From Acidiferrobacter thiooxydans (lineage in GTDB: Bacteria; Pseudomonadota; Gammaproteobacteria; Acidiferrobacterales; Acidiferrobacteraceae): 64,000 bases of DNA. The position numbers and the translations under genes are program-made. The notes under the pieces are model-generated. The model had not been told where the DNA came from. It searched no databases and saw only the letters and a program-made list of their open reading frames with translations. Below, in pieces: positions 44,801 to 63,865 of this stretch; position 1 is the first letter of the stretch, and each line of letters opens with the position of its first letter. The stretch lies in the NCBI RefSeq assembly GCF_003333315.1, contig NZ_PSYR01000001.1:1080501-1144500 (forward strand). The letters are read 5' to 3'.

Positions 44801-46161
44801 CGCAGATCGGCTATAGCCTGCTCGGCTTCGTGCTCGCGATCGGTATCCTGATCGTGGTACACGAGTTTGGACACTACATCGTGGCGCGCAGTCTCGGGGT
44901 CAAGGTCCTACGGTTTTCCGTGGGGTTCGGGAAACCGCTCATCCTGCGTCGCGCCGGCGCCGATGCCACCGAGTATGTGCTGGCGGCGGTACCGTTGGGC
45001 GGTTATGTGAAGATGCTAGACGAGAACGAGGGTGATGTGCCGGTAGCCGAGCGTCACCGGGCGTTCAATCGTCAGACCCTCTGGAAGCGCACGGCCATCG
45101 TGCTCGCCGGTCCCGGATTCAATTTCCTGTTCGCGATCCTGGCCTACTGGGTGGTGTTCATGACCGGCGTGCCCGGTCTTAAGCCTATCATCGGCAAGGT
45201 CGCGGCGCACTCGCCGGCGCAGGCCGCCGGCCTGCGTGCCGGGGATCTGATCACGCGCATCAACGGTCGGCGGGTGCAGAGTCTCGGGCAGGATCGGCTC
45301 TACCTTTTTCAGAAGGCCCTGGAGCATGCCAAGGTACGCGTGCAGGTGCTGACCAAGGGTGGCCACGAACGCGTCTTGACCCTCGATCTGCGCCATGTGC
45401 ATGCGCGCGCCCTGAGCAAAGGGCATCTGGGCCAAGTGCTCGGGATCAGCGGTTGGCAGCCACCGCTGGTACCGCGTATCGCCGAGGTCTTCGCGCACAC
45501 GCCGGCGGCCCGTGGCGGATTACGGGTCGGCGATCTCATCACGCGCATCGGCAAACAGACCATCACCAATTGGACGCAGGTTGCGCGCATCGTGCGCGCC
45601 CATCCCTTGCAGCCCTTGCATTTTGACGTCCGTCATCATGGGCGGACGCGGCAATTGATCATCACGCCAAAAGCCGTTAAGGTGGGAGCCCGGCGCATAG
45701 GCCAGATTGGTGCAGGCATACGCGTTCCTGCATTACCGCCGAACCTGCGCGTTGTAGTGCGGTTCGGGCCACTGGCAGCGCTCGGGGCGGCCTTGAAGGA
45801 CACATGGCTCATGAGTCGTCTGACGGTCGAGATGCTGGGCAAGATGTTGATGCTCGAGGTTTCACCGAAAAGTATCAGCGGCCCTATCACGATCGCGCAG
45901 TATGCTGGTTACTCGGTGCAGGTGGGATTCACCAGTTTCCTGATGTTTCTCGGGGTCGTCAGCATCAGTCTCGGGGTCTTGAATCTGATGCCGGTGCCTA
46001 TCCTCGACGGGGGCCACGTGTTCTTCTATCTGCTCGAGTGGGTCAAGGGAGGACCTATCTCGGAGCAGGCGATCGGGTGGGGACAGCGGGTCGGCGTGAC
46101 CCTGCTGTTAGGTCTCATGATGCTCGCCTTCTACAACGACATTACACGCATTCTCGGATAA
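44794..46161 (+). CDS. rseP: Site-2 protease RseP
   Basis: A 455-residue intramembrane zinc metalloprotease that releases envelope-stress sigma factor by cutting its anti-sigma factor. The active site is [11 protein letters not shown] near residue 23, and the second motif [17 protein letters not shown] near 405. Two periplasmic PDZ domains are seen (about 125-200 and 220-300). The start is GTG at 44794, which overlaps the dxr stop. It lies 22 bases before bamA. Confidence 0.96.
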   Translation: MLTQIGYSLLGFVLAIGILIVVHEFGHYIVARSLGVKVLRFSVGFGKPLILRRAGADATEYVLAAVPLGGYVKMLDENEGDVPVAERHRAFNRQTLWKRTAIVLAGPGFNFLFAILAYWVVFMTGVPGLKPIIGKVAAHSPAQAAGLRAGDLITRINGRRVQSLGQDRLYLFQKALEHAKVRVQVLTKGGHERVLTLDLRHVHARALSKGHLGQVLGISGWQPPLVPRIAEVFAHTPAARGGLRVGDLITRIGKQTITNWTQVARIVRAHPLQPLHFDVRHHGRTRQLIITPKAVKVGARRIGQIGAGIRVPALPPNLRVVVRFGPLAALGAALKDTWLMSRLTVEMLGKMLMLEVSPKSISGPITIAQYAGYSVQVGFTSFLMFLGVVSISLGVLNLMPVPILDGGHVFFYLLEWVKGGPISEQAIGWGQRVGVTLLLGLMMLAFYNDITRILG

Positions 46162-46183
46162 GCAACGAGGCGGGCTTCAAGCA

Positions 46184-48478
46184 ATGAAAAAATGGTTGAC
46201 GGCGCTCTGTTTGGCGGGCGCGCTCATGGGAGGAACGGCCCAGGCCGCCTCGTTCGTGATCTCTCACATCAAAGTCACGGGCCTAAAGCGTATCTCGCTC
46301 GCCACGGTCATGACCTATCTGCCGTTGCGCGTCGGCGAGACACTCACCGCGGCGCGCGCCGAGCGCGCTATCCAGGCGCTGTTCAAGACCGGCTTCTTTC
46401 GGGATGTGAAGTTGTTGGAGCAGGGCCACACGTTGATCGTGGCGGTGAGCGAGCGCCCGGCGATCGCGCGCATCACGATCAAGGGCACGCATGTCATAAA
46501 GCCGAAGAAACTCCTGAAATCGCTCGCGCAGATGGGATTTGCCAAGGGGCGCGTGTTCAATCGCGCGCTCTTGCACGAGACCAAGCAGGCGTTGAGGCGC
46601 CAGTACTTCAATCGCGGCTACTACGCGGCACGCGTGGTCACGACCGTAAAGCCCTTGCCGCGCGACCGGGTGGCGGTGGGTATCACGGTAACCGAGGGCA
46701 AGATTGCGCGCATCAAGCAGATCACCATCGTCGGCAACCATCGTTATAAGGAAAGCCGGCTTCTGGGGCGCTTCAAGTTAGGCCCTCCGAATCTCTTTAG
46801 CTTCTTCACCGGCAATGACCGCTATTCGCGTCAAAAGCTCGAGGCCGACCTCGAGAATCTGCAGAACTTCTATCTGAACCGCGGGTATCTGCGTTTCCGG
46901 CTGTTGTCGACGGTGGTCGCGATCACGCCCGACAAGGACTGGATCTATGTGACCGAGAATGTGCGTGAGGGTCATGTCTACCGGATATCGCATTATCGCT
47001 TCGCGGGACATGAGGTCTTGCCGCCTGCGACGCTTGCGCGTCTCATGCGCCTAAAGCCGGGACAGATCTTTTCGCGTGAACGCATCACCAAGGGCACGCG
47101 CCGCATCATTGCCAAGCTCGGCAATCGCGGGTACGCCTTCGCCAATGTGCGCGTCGTGCCGGCGGTGGACCGCAAGAATCACACGATTGCGCTCACGCTC
47201 TTTGTGGAACCGGGTCAGCGCGTGTATGTGCGGCGCATCCGGTTCTTCGGGAATACCGTCACCCAGGATGCGGTGTTACGTCGCACCATGCGCCAATACG
47301 AGGGGGCGTGGTTTTCGGCCAAGCGCATCAAGCAATCGGTGACGCTGTTGAGGCGGCTTGGCTTTTTCACCGACGTGCGCGTCACCACCCCGCCGGTACC
47401 CGGACACCCCAATGAGGTCGATGTCGATGTGCATGTCAAGGAGCGCCCGACCGGCAGTATCGTGGCCGGCCTCGGATACTCCGACCTCTACGGTATCTTC
47501 ATCAACGGCTCGGTGACCTACCAGGATGTGCTTGGGACTGGCAAGCAGGTGTCGGTGACCGCCGACACGTCAGTGGCCTACAAGGACATCAACCTCACCT
47601 ATGTGAACCCGTATTACACGAGTTCCGGGATCAGTCGTGGATTCAACATCTATGACAGCTCGTTCAATGCCGCGGCTGCCTACACCGCCGCGTATAACGA
47701 GAGCACGGTCGGGGCGGGGGTGTTTTATGGAATTCCGATCGGTGTCAACCGCGAGATCAACATCGGTCTGGCCGCGGAACGCGTAGGGATCACGGTCAAC
47801 TCGACCAGCGCCTATGTGGCACAGCAGTTCGTGGCCCGGCATGGATCGACCAATGACATCATCAAGGCGACGTTCGGTTGGTCGCGCAACACCCTGAACA
47901 ACGCCATCTTCCCGACCAGCGGGACTTATCAACAGTTGAGCGGGGAAATCGGCTTGCCCGGTGGCAGCCTCGAGTACTACCGCATGTCCTATCTGGCCAG
48001 TGTGTTTTTCCCGTTCGGGCGCCAGTACAGCCTCAAGCTGAGCAATGAGTGGAGCTACGGTAACGGTTATGGAAACACGCATAGCCTGCCGTTTTTCAAG
48101 AACTTTTATGCCGGCGGCGCCAATTCCGTGCGGGGTTATCAGAACGAATCCCTGGGGCCGCGCGACATCCTGCCGCCGCACGATCCGATCGGCGGTAACA
48201 AGCGCGTACTGGCGAGTGCCGAGTTCTTTTTCCCGGTGCCCGGCACCAGCCCGCATAATCGCTCCATGCGCCTGTCGACGTTCATAGACGCCGGTCAGGT
48301 ATACGGCCCGGGCCAGCCCATCCAGTTCAGCCAGATCCGTACGTCGTTTGGCATAGCCTTCGACTGGTTCTCGCCGATCGCGCCGCTTAGTATCAGCATT
48401 GCCCGGCCGCTGAATGCCCGACCGGGCGACCAGACGCGCGCCGTCCAGTTCACCTTGGGTACGCTCTTTATGTACTAG
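46184..48478 (+). CDS. bamA: Outer-membrane protein assembly factor BamA
   Basis: A 764-residue Omp85 protein that inserts beta-barrels. A signal peptide ([17 protein letters not shown]) is followed by five POTRA domains (about 22-425), then a 16-strand barrel ending [13 protein letters not shown] with terminal aromatic residue region. The loop motif [13 protein letters not shown]-like segment appears as [21 protein letters not shown]. The length fits the family. Confidence 0.97.
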   Translation: MKKWLTALCLAGALMGGTAQAASFVISHIKVTGLKRISLATVMTYLPLRVGETLTAARAERAIQALFKTGFFRDVKLLEQGHTLIVAVSERPAIARITIKGTHVIKPKKLLKSLAQMGFAKGRVFNRALLHETKQALRRQYFNRGYYAARVVTTVKPLPRDRVAVGITVTEGKIARIKQITIVGNHRYKESRLLGRFKLGPPNLFSFFTGNDRYSRQKLEADLENLQNFYLNRGYLRFRLLSTVVAITPDKDWIYVTENVREGHVYRISHYRFAGHEVLPPATLARLMRLKPGQIFSRERITKGTRRIIAKLGNRGYAFANVRVVPAVDRKNHTIALTLFVEPGQRVYVRRIRFFGNTVTQDAVLRRTMRQYEGAWFSAKRIKQSVTLLRRLGFFTDVRVTTPPVPGHPNEVDVDVHVKERPTGSIVAGLGYSDLYGIFINGSVTYQDVLGTGKQVSVTADTSVAYKDINLTYVNPYYTSSGISRGFNIYDSSFNAAAAYTAAYNESTVGAGVFYGIPIGVNREINIGLAAERVGITVNSTSAYVAQQFVARHGSTNDIIKATFGWSRNTLNNAIFPTSGTYQQLSGEIGLPGGSLEYYRMSYLASVFFPFGRQYSLKLSNEWSYGNGYGNTHSLPFFKNFYAGGANSVRGYQNESLGPRDILPPHDPIGGNKRVLASAEFFFPVPGTSPHNRSMRLSTFIDAGQVYGPGQPIQFSQIRTSFGIAFDWFSPIAPLSISIARPLNARPGDQTRAVQFTLGTLFMY

Positions 48479-48549
48479 CGGGAACCCGGCGCCGGTGGCT
48501 AGGCTTCGAAACGAGAAGGCGGGCGGAGGCGGGCGCGACCCGGACAGAC

Positions 48550-49590
48550 ATGGCATATACATTGCGGGAATTGGCGGACGCGGCTGAGGTCACGTTGCGT
48601 GGGCGCGGGGAGATCGAGATCGACGCGGTGGCGCCGCTCAATCGCGCGGGTCCTCGAAACGTCGCCTACTGCGCATCATCGCGCTATCGCGCGCTCATCT
48701 CGGAGAGCCGCGCGGGTGCGCTTATTCTCCACCCCGAAGACAGCGGCGTGTTTTCGGGGAACGCACTTTTATGCGATGATCCGCGGGTCGCCTTCGCGCG
48801 TATCGCCCGCCTGCTTCACCCCCCGGGACCCGTTCAGCCCGGCCGCCATCCGAGCGCCGTCATACATGAGAGCGCGAGCGTGGCCGACAGCGCGAGCATA
48901 GGACCGCAGGCGGTGATCGAGGCCTACGCGTGCGTCGGACATCAGGCGCTGATCGGCGCCGGGGCGGTGGTGGGCGAGCGCTGCGTCGTGGGGGCCGGCA
49001 CACGCATCGAGGCGCGTGCCGTGATCATGCACGATTGTGTGATAGGGGAGCGTTGCGTGATATCGCCAGGCGCGGTGATAGGCGGCGAAGGCTTCGGTTA
49101 CGTCCGTGAGGCGGATGGGCGCTGGCTCAAGGTGCCGCAGCTCGGGCGCGTGGTCATAGGGGATGAGGTGGATGTCGGGGCCAACACCACCATAGACCGT
49201 GGCGCGCTCGGCGACACCGTGATCGCAGACGGCGTGAAGCTCGATAATCTGATCCAGATCGCCCACAACGTGAAGGTAGGCGAGCACACGGCCATGGCCG
49301 GTTGTGTCGGCGTCGCCGGCAGCGCGGTCATCGGCAAGCGCTGCCTCATAGCGGGCGGATCGGGGATCATGGGCCATATCACGGTGGGCGACGATGTCGA
49401 GGTGACGGCGATGTCCTTTCTCAAGGGTTCGGTGACGGGCCCAGGGCGCTATTCCTCGAGCCTGCCGGCGGCCGATGCCGATGTGTGGGCGCGTAATCTC
49501 GGGCGGTTTCGCCATCTCGATGAATTGGCACGGCGCCTGCGCCGCGTCGAGCAGACAATAAAGCTGATCCTGTCAGGGGGAAAACATTGA
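48550..49590 (+). CDS. lpxD: UDP-3-O-(3-hydroxyacyl)glucosamine N-acyltransferase
   Basis: A 346-residue acyltransferase of lipid A synthesis. An N-terminal uridine-binding domain (about 1-100) is followed by a left-handed beta-helix of hexapeptide repeats ([16 protein letters not shown] onward). The catalytic His lies in [21 protein letters not shown]-terminal helix ends the protein. It follows bamA by 71 bases; skp, often between them, is absent. It overlaps fabZ by 4 bases. Confidence 0.96.
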   Translation: MAYTLRELADAAEVTLRGRGEIEIDAVAPLNRAGPRNVAYCASSRYRALISESRAGALILHPEDSGVFSGNALLCDDPRVAFARIARLLHPPGPVQPGRHPSAVIHESASVADSASIGPQAVIEAYACVGHQALIGAGAVVGERCVVGAGTRIEARAVIMHDCVIGERCVISPGAVIGGEGFGYVREADGRWLKVPQLGRVVIGDEVDVGANTTIDRGALGDTVIADGVKLDNLIQIAHNVKVGEHTAMAGCVGVAGSAVIGKRCLIAGGSGIMGHITVGDDVEVTAMSFLKGSVTGPGRYSSSLPAADADVWARNLGRFRHLDELARRLRRVEQTIKLILSGGKH

Positions 49591-50033
49591 ATACGTTGGA
49601 CATTCAAGAGGTGCTCAGGCACCTTCCGCACCGCTACCCCTTCCTCTTGGTCGATCGGGTACTAAACTATGTCCCGAATGAGTCGCTGGTGGCGATCAAG
49701 AACGTCACGATCAACGAGCCGTTCTTTCAGGGGCATTTCCCCGAGTACCCGGTCATGCCCGGCGTGTTGGTGATCGAGGCCATGGCCCAGGCCTGCGCCA
49801 TCCTGTCGTTCAAGACCCTCGGTAAAATGCCGTCCGACGGCGGTATCTACCTGTTTGTGGGGATCGACAAGGCGCGCTTCAAACGCCAGGTGGCTCCGGG
49901 TGACCAGCTACGGATGGATGTGAAGCTTACGCGCAAGATGCAGAGCATATGGCGCTTCGAGGCGACCGCTACGGTCGACGGCGCGGTGTGTTCGACCGCC
50001 GAGCTCATGTGCACCTACAAGGAGATGGCATGA
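49587..50033 (+). CDS. fabZ: 3-hydroxyacyl-ACP dehydratase
   Basis: A 148-residue hot-dog fold dehydratase of fatty acid synthesis. The motif [14 protein letters not shown] carries the catalytic His and [20 protein letters not shown] the catalytic Glu. The ATG at 49587 overlaps the lpxD stop, and its own stop overlaps the lpxA start (ATGA), showing tight translational coupling. Confidence 0.97.
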   Translation: MNTLDIQEVLRHLPHRYPFLLVDRVLNYVPNESLVAIKNVTINEPFFQGHFPEYPVMPGVLVIEAMAQACAILSFKTLGKMPSDGGIYLFVGIDKARFKRQVAPGDQLRMDVKLTRKMQSIWRFEATATVDGAVCSTAELMCTYKEMA

Positions 50034-50800
50034 TTCACCCCCAGGCTGTCGTCGATCCGCAGGCGGAGATCGGCGCGGACGTGGATATCGGGCCGTTTTC
50101 AGTCATAGGGCCTGAGGTGGTGATCGGGGCGGGGACCTGGATAGGGCCGCACGCCGTGATTCAGGGGCCGACCCGGATAGGAAGGAACAACAAGGTCTTT
50201 CAGTTCGCGTCGCTAGGGGAGGTGCCGCAGGACTTGAAGTTCGGCGGTGAGCGCACGCTGCTCGAGATCGGCGACCGTAACGTGTTTCGGGAGTACTGCA
50301 CGGTCCATCGCGGTACCGCCGGCGGTGGCGGAGTGACGCGTATCGGCAATGACAATCTGTTCATGGCCTATGTGCATATCGCTCATGATTGCCGTATCGC
50401 CGATCATACGGTGTTTGCCAATTGCGCCAGTCTCGCGGGGCACGTGGAAATCGGCAATCATGCGGTTCTGGGCGGCTTTACCGGCATCCATCAGTTTTGC
50501 CGGGTCGGGGACCACTGCATGACGGGTGCCGCCACCGTGGCCGTGCAGGACATCCCGCCCTACGTGCTGGCGGCGGGCAATGGCGCACAGCCCTACGGGA
50601 TCAATGTGACCGGTCTGCGCAGGAGGGGGTTTTCGACGGAGGCCATCCATACGCTAAAACGCGCCTACAAGATTCTCTACAAGTCGGGCCTGAGACTGGA
50701 GGAGGCGATCACCAAAATCGAGGAGTTGGTGCCCGAACACCCGGAACTCGATGTTCTGGCGCGCTTTCTCAGGGTCGAGGGCCGGGGCATCATCCGGTAA
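50030..50800 (+). CDS. lpxA: UDP-N-acetylglucosamine O-acyltransferase
   Basis: A 256-residue enzyme for the first step of lipid A synthesis. Hexapeptide repeats ([22 protein letters not shown]) build a beta-helix; the catalytic His lies in [15 protein letters not shown] and [15 protein letters not shown] follows. The C-terminal helical part ends VEGRGIIR. The ATG at 50030 starts within the fabZ stop, and the stop TAA shares its last base with the lpxB start. Confidence 0.97.
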   Translation: MIHPQAVVDPQAEIGADVDIGPFSVIGPEVVIGAGTWIGPHAVIQGPTRIGRNNKVFQFASLGEVPQDLKFGGERTLLEIGDRNVFREYCTVHRGTAGGGGVTRIGNDNLFMAYVHIAHDCRIADHTVFANCASLAGHVEIGNHAVLGGFTGIHQFCRVGDHCMTGAATVAVQDIPPYVLAAGNGAQPYGINVTGLRRRGFSTEAIHTLKRAYKILYKSGLRLEEAITKIEELVPEHPELDVLARFLRVEGRGIIR

Positions 50801-51972
50801 TGGCCGTGCGCGTGGGTATCGTGGCCGGCGAGGTGTCGGGCGACATGCTCGGCGCCGGTCTCATGAAGGCCATGAAGGCGGTCACGCCCTGTACGTTCGA
50901 GGGCATCTGCGGGCCGGCGATGACCGCCGAGGGCGGTTTGAGCCAGTTTCCCATGGAGGCCCTGTCGGTCATGGGGATCTCCGAGGTGGCCGGGCGCCTG
51001 CGGGATCTCCTGCGCATTCGCCGCGATCTCATCGCCTATTTCCGCAGGACCCGTCCGGACGTCGTGATCGGCATCGATGCCCCGGACTTTACGCTCGCGC
51101 TCGAGCGCGCGCTGCGGCGCGACGGCATTCGCACCGTGCATTATGTCAGCCCCACGGTATGGGCATGGCGCCGCTATCGCGTGCGCACGGTGGCGGCGAG
51201 CACCGACCGGTTGTTGACCCTGTTCCCCTTCGAGCCGGAGTACTATGCCGGACGCGCCGACGCGGTATTCGTCGGCCATCCGCTGGCCGACGCCATAGAG
51301 GCGCAGCCATCCCCCGACAAGGCGCGTGACGAATTGCGCCTGGACGGGAGGGGGCCTGTGATCGCCTTGCTGCCCGGGAGTCGGGTAACCGAATTGCGCG
51401 CCCATGCCAGGCTTTTCGTGAAGACCGCCCAGCGCCTGGCGTTACGTTACCCGGATAGCCGATTCGTGGCGCCGTTTGTCAATCGCGAGACGCTCGCACT
51501 CTTCGACAAGACCCTGACCGAGCTGCAGGCCTTCGATCTTCCGATCACGCGCCTGCACGGGCATGCACGGCAGGCGATGGCGGCCGCCGACGTGGTTCTG
51601 TTGGCCTCAGGGACGGCCGCGCTGGAGGCCGCCTTGGTCGGGCGACCCATGGTCGTGGTCCACCGGCTGTCGCCCATCACCTACGGGCTTGCGCGCCTGC
51701 TGTTGCAGGTCCCTTATGTCTCGTTGCCGAATCTGCTGCTAGGGCGCGGCGTGGTCCCGGAGTTACTGCAGCATGCGGCCACGGCCGACGGCCTGGTGCG
51801 TGCCGCCGAGGGTCTCCTGGAGAATCCCGGACGCCGCGCGGAGATGACCGCGGCATTCGTCGAGCTGCGCGCGCACCTTGGGTGTGGCGCGAGTGAGCGC
51901 GCGGCGGCGGCCGTCCTGGAGTTGGTGGGTGCGCATAGCACGCCGTCGGGGGTCATGTCATGCGCATCGTAG
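50800..51972 (+). CDS. lpxB: Lipid-A-disaccharide synthase
   Basis: A 390-residue family 19 glycosyltransferase that joins UDP-diacylglucosamine and lipid X. Motifs are [18 protein letters not shown] at the N-terminus, [23 protein letters not shown] and [13 protein letters not shown] in the centre. The ATG at 50800 uses the last base of the lpxA stop. The end overlaps rnhB by 13 bases. Confidence 0.97.
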   Translation: MAVRVGIVAGEVSGDMLGAGLMKAMKAVTPCTFEGICGPAMTAEGGLSQFPMEALSVMGISEVAGRLRDLLRIRRDLIAYFRRTRPDVVIGIDAPDFTLALERALRRDGIRTVHYVSPTVWAWRRYRVRTVAASTDRLLTLFPFEPEYYAGRADAVFVGHPLADAIEAQPSPDKARDELRLDGRGPVIALLPGSRVTELRAHARLFVKTAQRLALRYPDSRFVAPFVNRETLALFDKTLTELQAFDLPITRLHGHARQAMAAADVVLLASGTAALEAALVGRPMVVVHRLSPITYGLARLLLQVPYVSLPNLLLGRGVVPELLQHAATADGLVRAAEGLLENPGRRAEMTAAFVELRAHLGCGASERAAAAVLELVGAHSTPSGVMSCAS

Positions 51973-52529
51973 CCGGTATTGATGAGGTCGGCATGGGCCC
52001 GCTCGCCGGACCGGTGGTGGCGGCGGCCGTGGTGCTGGGGCCGCGTCACGGACTTTCGGGTCTCAAGGATTCCAAGCAGTTGACGGAACGCGCGCGCGAG
52101 CGCCTGGCAGGCGAGATCCGGGCGCGCGCGCAGGCCTGGGCGCTCGGCCAGGCCTGCGCCGCCGAGGTCGATCGCCTGAACGTCCTGCAGGCGGCGTGGC
52201 TTGCCATGCGCCGCGCCGTGGACAATCTCGCGCTCACCCTCGATCTGGCGCTGGTGGATGGCGTGCATGTGCCGGTGTTGCCGTGCCCGGCGCGCGCCAT
52301 CGTGCGCGGGGACGCGCGCGTACCGGCGATCTCCGCGGCCTCGATCGTGGCCAAGGTCGCACGCGATGCCGAGATGCGTGACTGGGATGCCGTGTACCCC
52401 GAATACGGTTTCGCCCGGCACAAGGGCTACGGCACCGCCCATCATCTGGAGGCATTGGCGCGCCTCGGTTCGTGCCCTTTGCACCGTATGAGTTTCGCGC
52501 CCGTGCGTGACGCACGCCGCAGGTCTTGA
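51960..52529 (+). CDS. rnhB: Ribonuclease HII
   Basis: A 189-residue enzyme that removes ribonucleotides from DNA. The N-terminal active-site motif is [16 protein letters not shown] with Asp-Glu, and later acidic residues lie in [10 protein letters not shown] and in [12 protein letters not shown]. The last part, [18 protein letters not shown], is typical. It overlaps lpxB and is followed by dnaE after 13 bases. Confidence 0.96.
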   Translation: MRIVAGIDEVGMGPLAGPVVAAAVVLGPRHGLSGLKDSKQLTERARERLAGEIRARAQAWALGQACAAEVDRLNVLQAAWLAMRRAVDNLALTLDLALVDGVHVPVLPCPARAIVRGDARVPAISAASIVAKVARDAEMRDWDAVYPEYGFARHKGYGTAHHLEALARLGSCPLHRMSFAPVRDARRRS

Positions 52530-52542
52530 AGGGAGGTCGGGC

Positions 52543-55982
<3,440 letters not shown>

Positions 55983-55983
55983 A

Positions 55984-56943
55984 ATGAATCAAAATTACCT
56001 CGATTTCGAACAGTCGATCGCTGATCTCGAGGCCAAGATCGACGCCCTGCGATTCCTGGATTCCAGTTCGGGCGTCAATATCAACGAGGAGATCGCGCGC
56101 CTGCGGGCCAAGAGCCATCGCCTGACGCAGTCGATCTTCGCATCGCTCACCGCCTGGCAGGTCTCGCAGCTCGCGCGCCACCCGCAACGCCCCTATGTCC
56201 TGGATTATGTGGGGCGGATCTTTCAGGACTTCGAGGAACTGCACGGCGACAGGCTTTATTCCGATGACCCGGCGATCGTGGCCGGAGTCGGCCGTCTCGA
56301 GGGCGTGCCCGTGGCGGTCATAGGCCATCAAAAGGGGCGGGACACCCGCGAGAAGGTACGCCGCAATTTCGGGATGCCGCGGCCCGAAGGCTACCGCAAG
56401 GCCTTGCGCATCATGCGTCTGGCGGAGCGCTTCCGCATGCCGCTTGTCACCCTGATCGATACGATGGGGGCCTATCCCGGGGTCGGTGCCGAGGAGCGCG
56501 GGCAAAGCGAGGCCATCGCCCGCAACCTGTTTGTGATGGCGGCCCTGAGGACACCGATCGTGAGCGCTGTGATCGGCGAGGGGGGTTCGGGCGGCGCGCT
56601 CGCGATCGGGGTCTGCGATCACATGCTGATGCTTCAGTATGCCACCTATTCCGTGATAAGTCCGGAAGGCTGCGCTTCGATCCTATGGAAGAGCGCCGAC
56701 AAGGCGGCGCTCGCAGCCGAGGCCCTGGGGATCACAGCCGAGAGCCTAAAGCGCCTGGGGCTCATCGACGAGATCGTGGCCGAGCCGCTCGGCGGGGCGC
56801 ATCGCGACTACGAGGCCGCGGCCGGCAGCCTGAAAGAGGCGTTGCGGCGCACGATATCCGATCTCGTTGCGCTGCCGACCGACGATCTGCTCACGCGCCG
56901 CCAGCTTCGGCTGCGCCAGTACGGACAATTTGAAGAACGTTAG
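55984..56943 (+). CDS. accA: Acetyl-CoA carboxylase carboxyltransferase subunit alpha
   Basis: A 319-residue subunit for malonyl-CoA synthesis. It begins [18 protein letters not shown], a usual start, and has the segments [45 protein letters not shown] in pieces and [13 protein letters not shown] for CoA binding. It starts one base after the dnaE stop, the common dnaE-accA pair. Its end overlaps the probable tilS start. Confidence 0.97.
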   Translation: MNQNYLDFEQSIADLEAKIDALRFLDSSSGVNINEEIARLRAKSHRLTQSIFASLTAWQVSQLARHPQRPYVLDYVGRIFQDFEELHGDRLYSDDPAIVAGVGRLEGVPVAVIGHQKGRDTREKVRRNFGMPRPEGYRKALRIMRLAERFRMPLVTLIDTMGAYPGVGAEERGQSEAIARNLFVMAALRTPIVSAVIGEGGSGGALAIGVCDHMLMLQYATYSVISPEGCASILWKSADKAALAAEALGITAESLKRLGLIDEIVAEPLGGAHRDYEAAAGSLKEALRRTISDLVALPTDDLLTRRQLRLRQYGQFEER

Positions 56944-58258
56944 ATTTTGCGGCCAATATCTGTCCCGGGCCCTGGCCGGACTCGGGGTGAAGGCGTCCGA
57001 CGATATCCTGGTGGCGGTCAGTGGCGGCGGGGATTCGCTGGCGCTTTTGCATGCCATGAGCAGTCTTGGATGGCGCTCGGTGCGCGCCATCCACGTCGAC
57101 CATGGCCTGCACAGACAGGCGAGCGCGTGGGGCTCCGGGGTGCAGGCGGCGGCGACCTCGATGGGTGTACCCTGTGAGGTGGTGCGCGTGACCGTGGCGC
57201 GCACGGGCGAGGGGCCTGAGGCCGATGCGCGCGCCGCCCGCTATCGGGTGCTGTCGGCCTGCATGCGCCCGGGGGAGGTGCTGGTGACCGCCCATCATGC
57301 CGACGATCAGGCCGAGACCGTGCTCTTGCGGCTGCTGCGCGGGGCCGGGCTCGCTGGGCTTTCTGCCATGGCCGGGATACGCGCGTTCGGCCCGGGACGG
57401 CTGGCGCGACCGCTGCTTGCGGTGCCCAAGGCGGCGCTGGCAGCGTACGCCGCCGAGCACGCGCTGGCCTTCGTTCACGACCCCAGCAACGACGATACGC
57501 GTTATGCGCGCAATTATATCCGTCATGCGCTCGTGCCGGTGATCACCGCGCGCTGGCCGCGGGCCGTCGAGTCCATAAACCGTGCCGCCCGCCACGCGCG
57601 TTCGGCCGAGGAGTTGCTGTCCGCTTATCTGGCGCAAGACGTGGCCGCCTGTTCGGCCCCCGACGGGGCGTTGCGCCTGCCTGTGTTGCACGCGCTCGCG
57701 CCGCGCCTCCAGGGCGCGGTGCTGCGGGCGTGGCTCAGCGGGCAGGGGGGGCCGCCTATGAGCGAGGCCAAGGGGGCGGAGGTGCTGGCGGCGTTGGCCA
57801 TGGTTCCCCGGAGTCGCCGACAAGTGTTACGCTTTGGGCGGGCCGGGGTACTGCGGCGTTACCGGGAACGGGCGGTTTGGACCCCAGGGGATCACGAAAC
57901 CGCCGCGCCCGTCTTGCCTAAGGCATGGCCCCCCCCTTTTCGGGATCTGAGCTTGAGCGACGGTCGGCGCCTGCGGGCGGTACCGGCCGTGGGGCAGGGG
58001 GTGGCGGCCGCGCGCATCGCCGATCGCCCGCTCGTCGTGGCAACCCGGACCTTCGGGCAGCGGGTATTCGTGCCCGGCCGAGGTCACCGGGCGCTGAAGA
58101 AGCTCCTGCAGGAGATGGGTATGGCCCCGTGGGAGCGTTCGCGCGCGGTCTTGATATATGCAGACGAGGCGTTGATCGCGGTGGCCGGGCATTGGATGTG
58201 CGCGTCTTTCACGGCCGGACCGGGCGAACCGGGTTTTGTCTTTCATATCGAGTCGTGA
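56930..58258 (+). CDS. tilS: tRNA(Ile)-lysidine synthase
   Basis: A 442-residue enzyme that makes lysidine at C34 of tRNA-Ile(CAU). The ATP-pyrophosphatase loop is [16 protein letters not shown], followed by HVDHGLH and [25 protein letters not shown] in part. The C-terminal domain ends with [20 protein letters not shown]. The start is probably TTG at 56930 inside accA; no ATG lies in a suitable place, so the exact start is uncertain. Confidence 0.93.
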   Translation: MKNVRFCGQYLSRALAGLGVKASDDILVAVSGGGDSLALLHAMSSLGWRSVRAIHVDHGLHRQASAWGSGVQAAATSMGVPCEVVRVTVARTGEGPEADARAARYRVLSACMRPGEVLVTAHHADDQAETVLLRLLRGAGLAGLSAMAGIRAFGPGRLARPLLAVPKAALAAYAAEHALAFVHDPSNDDTRYARNYIRHALVPVITARWPRAVESINRAARHARSAEELLSAYLAQDVAACSAPDGALRLPVLHALAPRLQGAVLRAWLSGQGGPPMSEAKGAEVLAALAMVPRSRRQVLRFGRAGVLRRYRERAVWTPGDHETAAPVLPKAWPPPFRDLSLSDGRRLRAVPAVGQGVAAARIADRPLVVATRTFGQRVFVPGRGHRALKKLLQEMGMAPWERSRAVLIYADEALIAVAGHWMCASFTAGPGEPGFVFHIES

Positions 58259-58296
58259 GGCCGATCGAGGAGGTTATGCGAAGTGGAACCAACTGA

Positions 58297-62155
<3,859 letters not shown>

Positions 62156-62170
62156 GCTTACGGGCCTAAT

Positions 62171-62515
62171 ATGGTGCCCATGAGGAAATGGATAGGCCCG
62201 CTCGCGGTGGTTCTGTTTGTGTTGGCCCAGTATGCCCTATGGTTTGGGCAGGGTGGTGTGGTCGCGCTCATGCACCGCGAGCGCCATATCCATGCGCTGA
62301 CGCGCGCCAATGCCACGCTCCTGAAGACCGACGAGGAGCTCGCCGCCGAGGTGAAGAGTCTGAGGCATGGGCGCGCGGCCATCGAGGCCCAGGCGCGATC
62401 GGGATTGGGGATGGTGAAGAAGGGTGAAACCTTCTATGAGATCGTCCCGGGCAGCCCCCCGGCCACGCAGACTGCGCGCGTGTTCCGCAATCAGCAGCTC
62501 GCGGCCAGGGGATAG
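62171..62515 (+). CDS. ftsB: Cell division protein FtsB
   Basis: A 114-residue divisome protein that joins FtsL and FtsQ. It has a short cytoplasmic start, a transmembrane helix (LAVVLFVLAQYALWFG) and a periplasmic coiled-coil (HIHALTRANATLLKTDEELAAEVKSLRHG). The segment ARSGLGMVKKGETFYEIV is typical. It may begin at ATG 62171 or 62180. The eno-ftsB order is conserved; ispD, often next, is not here. Confidence 0.93.
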   Translation: MVPMRKWIGPLAVVLFVLAQYALWFGQGGVVALMHRERHIHALTRANATLLKTDEELAAEVKSLRHGRAAIEAQARSGLGMVKKGETFYEIVPGSPPATQTARVFRNQQLAARG

Positions 62516-63519
62516 GGGAGGTCGCGAAAGGTCAGGGGTATGTCTTGCCAGAAGACTACGCCGTCGTCATGGCTACTGATCTGGACGACTGCCAGCAGGT
62601 CTATGGCGCCATCGGGCCCGATTTGGGCATCGACCACGGTACCGGCGGGCTGCCCCGGGAGATTGGAGGCCTGCAGGGTGGCGCCGGGTGGCGGCAGGGG
62701 TGTATCCGCCGGCAGCGAGGCGCGATACATGCGCTGCTTCAAGCGTCCCAGGTAATGGGTGCGCGCCACGATCTCCTGTCCCGGATAACACCCCTTGCGA
62801 AAGTTGATCCCCCCCAGCAGGTCGAGGTTCGTCATTTGCGGCACGAAGGCCTCGGAGGTCTGCGGGCCTATCATGGGGAGGCCCGCCTGGATATCAAGCC
62901 AGGCCCAGGCGCGGGTCCCGACGCGCGTGACCTCGGGCAGGCGCGATGGCAGCGCGCGGAGCGCCGATTCCGGTCCCAGCAGCAGGTAGCGGGGTGTATG
63001 TCCCGGGATCGCTGCGACCGTGATGTCGCCCTGGGTCGCGGCCTCGGGCACGGTCGGGCTCGGGAGGCCCACGGCCGCCAGCGCCTGTGGGGCATGCGCA
63101 CCGGAGAGACCCACGAGGGCCCAATCCGCGGCGACCGTGAGCTTGACCTGGGCGCGCAGGATATACATCGTCAGGCGCTTCTGGACGGCCGCCTGCAGGG
63201 CTGCGGGCAATAGCAGAAGGAGGGCATCCGGGTGGGGCACCACCCGGAACAGCGCGATCATGCGTCCCTGGGCCGTGCAGTAGGCGGCCAGCTGGCTTGT
63301 GGCGCCGAGGTTCAGGATATCGTTGCTGAACTGCCCGTGCAGGAAGGTGGCGGCGTCGGGCCCGGTGGCGCGCACGATCGCCATGTGGGTGAGCGCGCTC
63401 CAGACCGTGCCGTGCGCGGCGGCCAGGACCTCGGCGCGGCGATCGCCATAATCGGTGACGGCGCCATCCTCCAGGAGGCCGCCGGCCTCGATCAATTCCG
63501 CCTTCCATTCCCTCTGCAT
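62491..63519 (-). CDS. ygfZ: Folate-binding protein YgfZ
   Basis: A 342-residue protein of the GcvT-like family that supports repair and synthesis of some Fe-S enzymes through tetrahydrofolate. The signature GINFRKGCYPGQEIVARTHYLG includes the conserved Cys of KGCYxGQE. It is convergent with ftsB, the reading frames overlapping by about 25 bases. Confidence 0.94.
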   Translation of the reverse strand: MQREWKAELIEAGGLLEDGAVTDYGDRRAEVLAAAHGTVWSALTHMAIVRATGPDAATFLHGQFSNDILNLGATSQLAAYCTAQGRMIALFRVVPHPDALLLLLPAALQAAVQKRLTMYILRAQVKLTVAADWALVGLSGAHAPQALAAVGLPSPTVPEAATQGDITVAAIPGHTPRYLLLGPESALRALPSRLPEVTRVGTRAWAWLDIQAGLPMIGPQTSEAFVPQMTNLDLLGGINFRKGCYPGQEIVARTHYLGRLKQRMYRASLPADTPLPPPGATLQASNLPGQPAGTVVDAQIGPDGAIDLLAVVQISSHDDGVVFWQDIPLTFRDLPYPLAASC

Positions 63520-63865
63520 GACTCGCCCCCTGATATGTATTGACCTGTCAACTACTGGTATGGGTTTTCTTTTGTCTTTTCGCTCCTTTTGTCCGTAAGT
63601 CTTTGAGTCAAGGCACGAGCGGCTGTTAACGACGGTCGATCACTCTGATATACGCGGGTTGGATACCGCCTGACTTCGCTTCGTCGTGGAGCTGCCTCGC
63701 TCTATAATCGAGGGTCACCGGGTTGAATCGGCGCCTCATAGGGGGGCCGAGGATTCTCCCACCGGGCCACTCCTGCCTTGATATAAAGACTCACGTCTCA
63801 TGGTTAATAGTTTACCAGTCACACTGACAATTATAGTATACTCGAAGTCTTATGCGCTATGTTGG
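63520..63865. other. Intergenic region between ygfZ and the IS110 remnant
   Basis: No credible gene in these 346 bases. Local composition is more AT-rich than the core region. An interrupted palindrome TTGAC-CT-GTCAA at 63540-63551, 21 bases upstream of the ygfZ start, may be an operator or promoter element. Confidence 0.5.
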
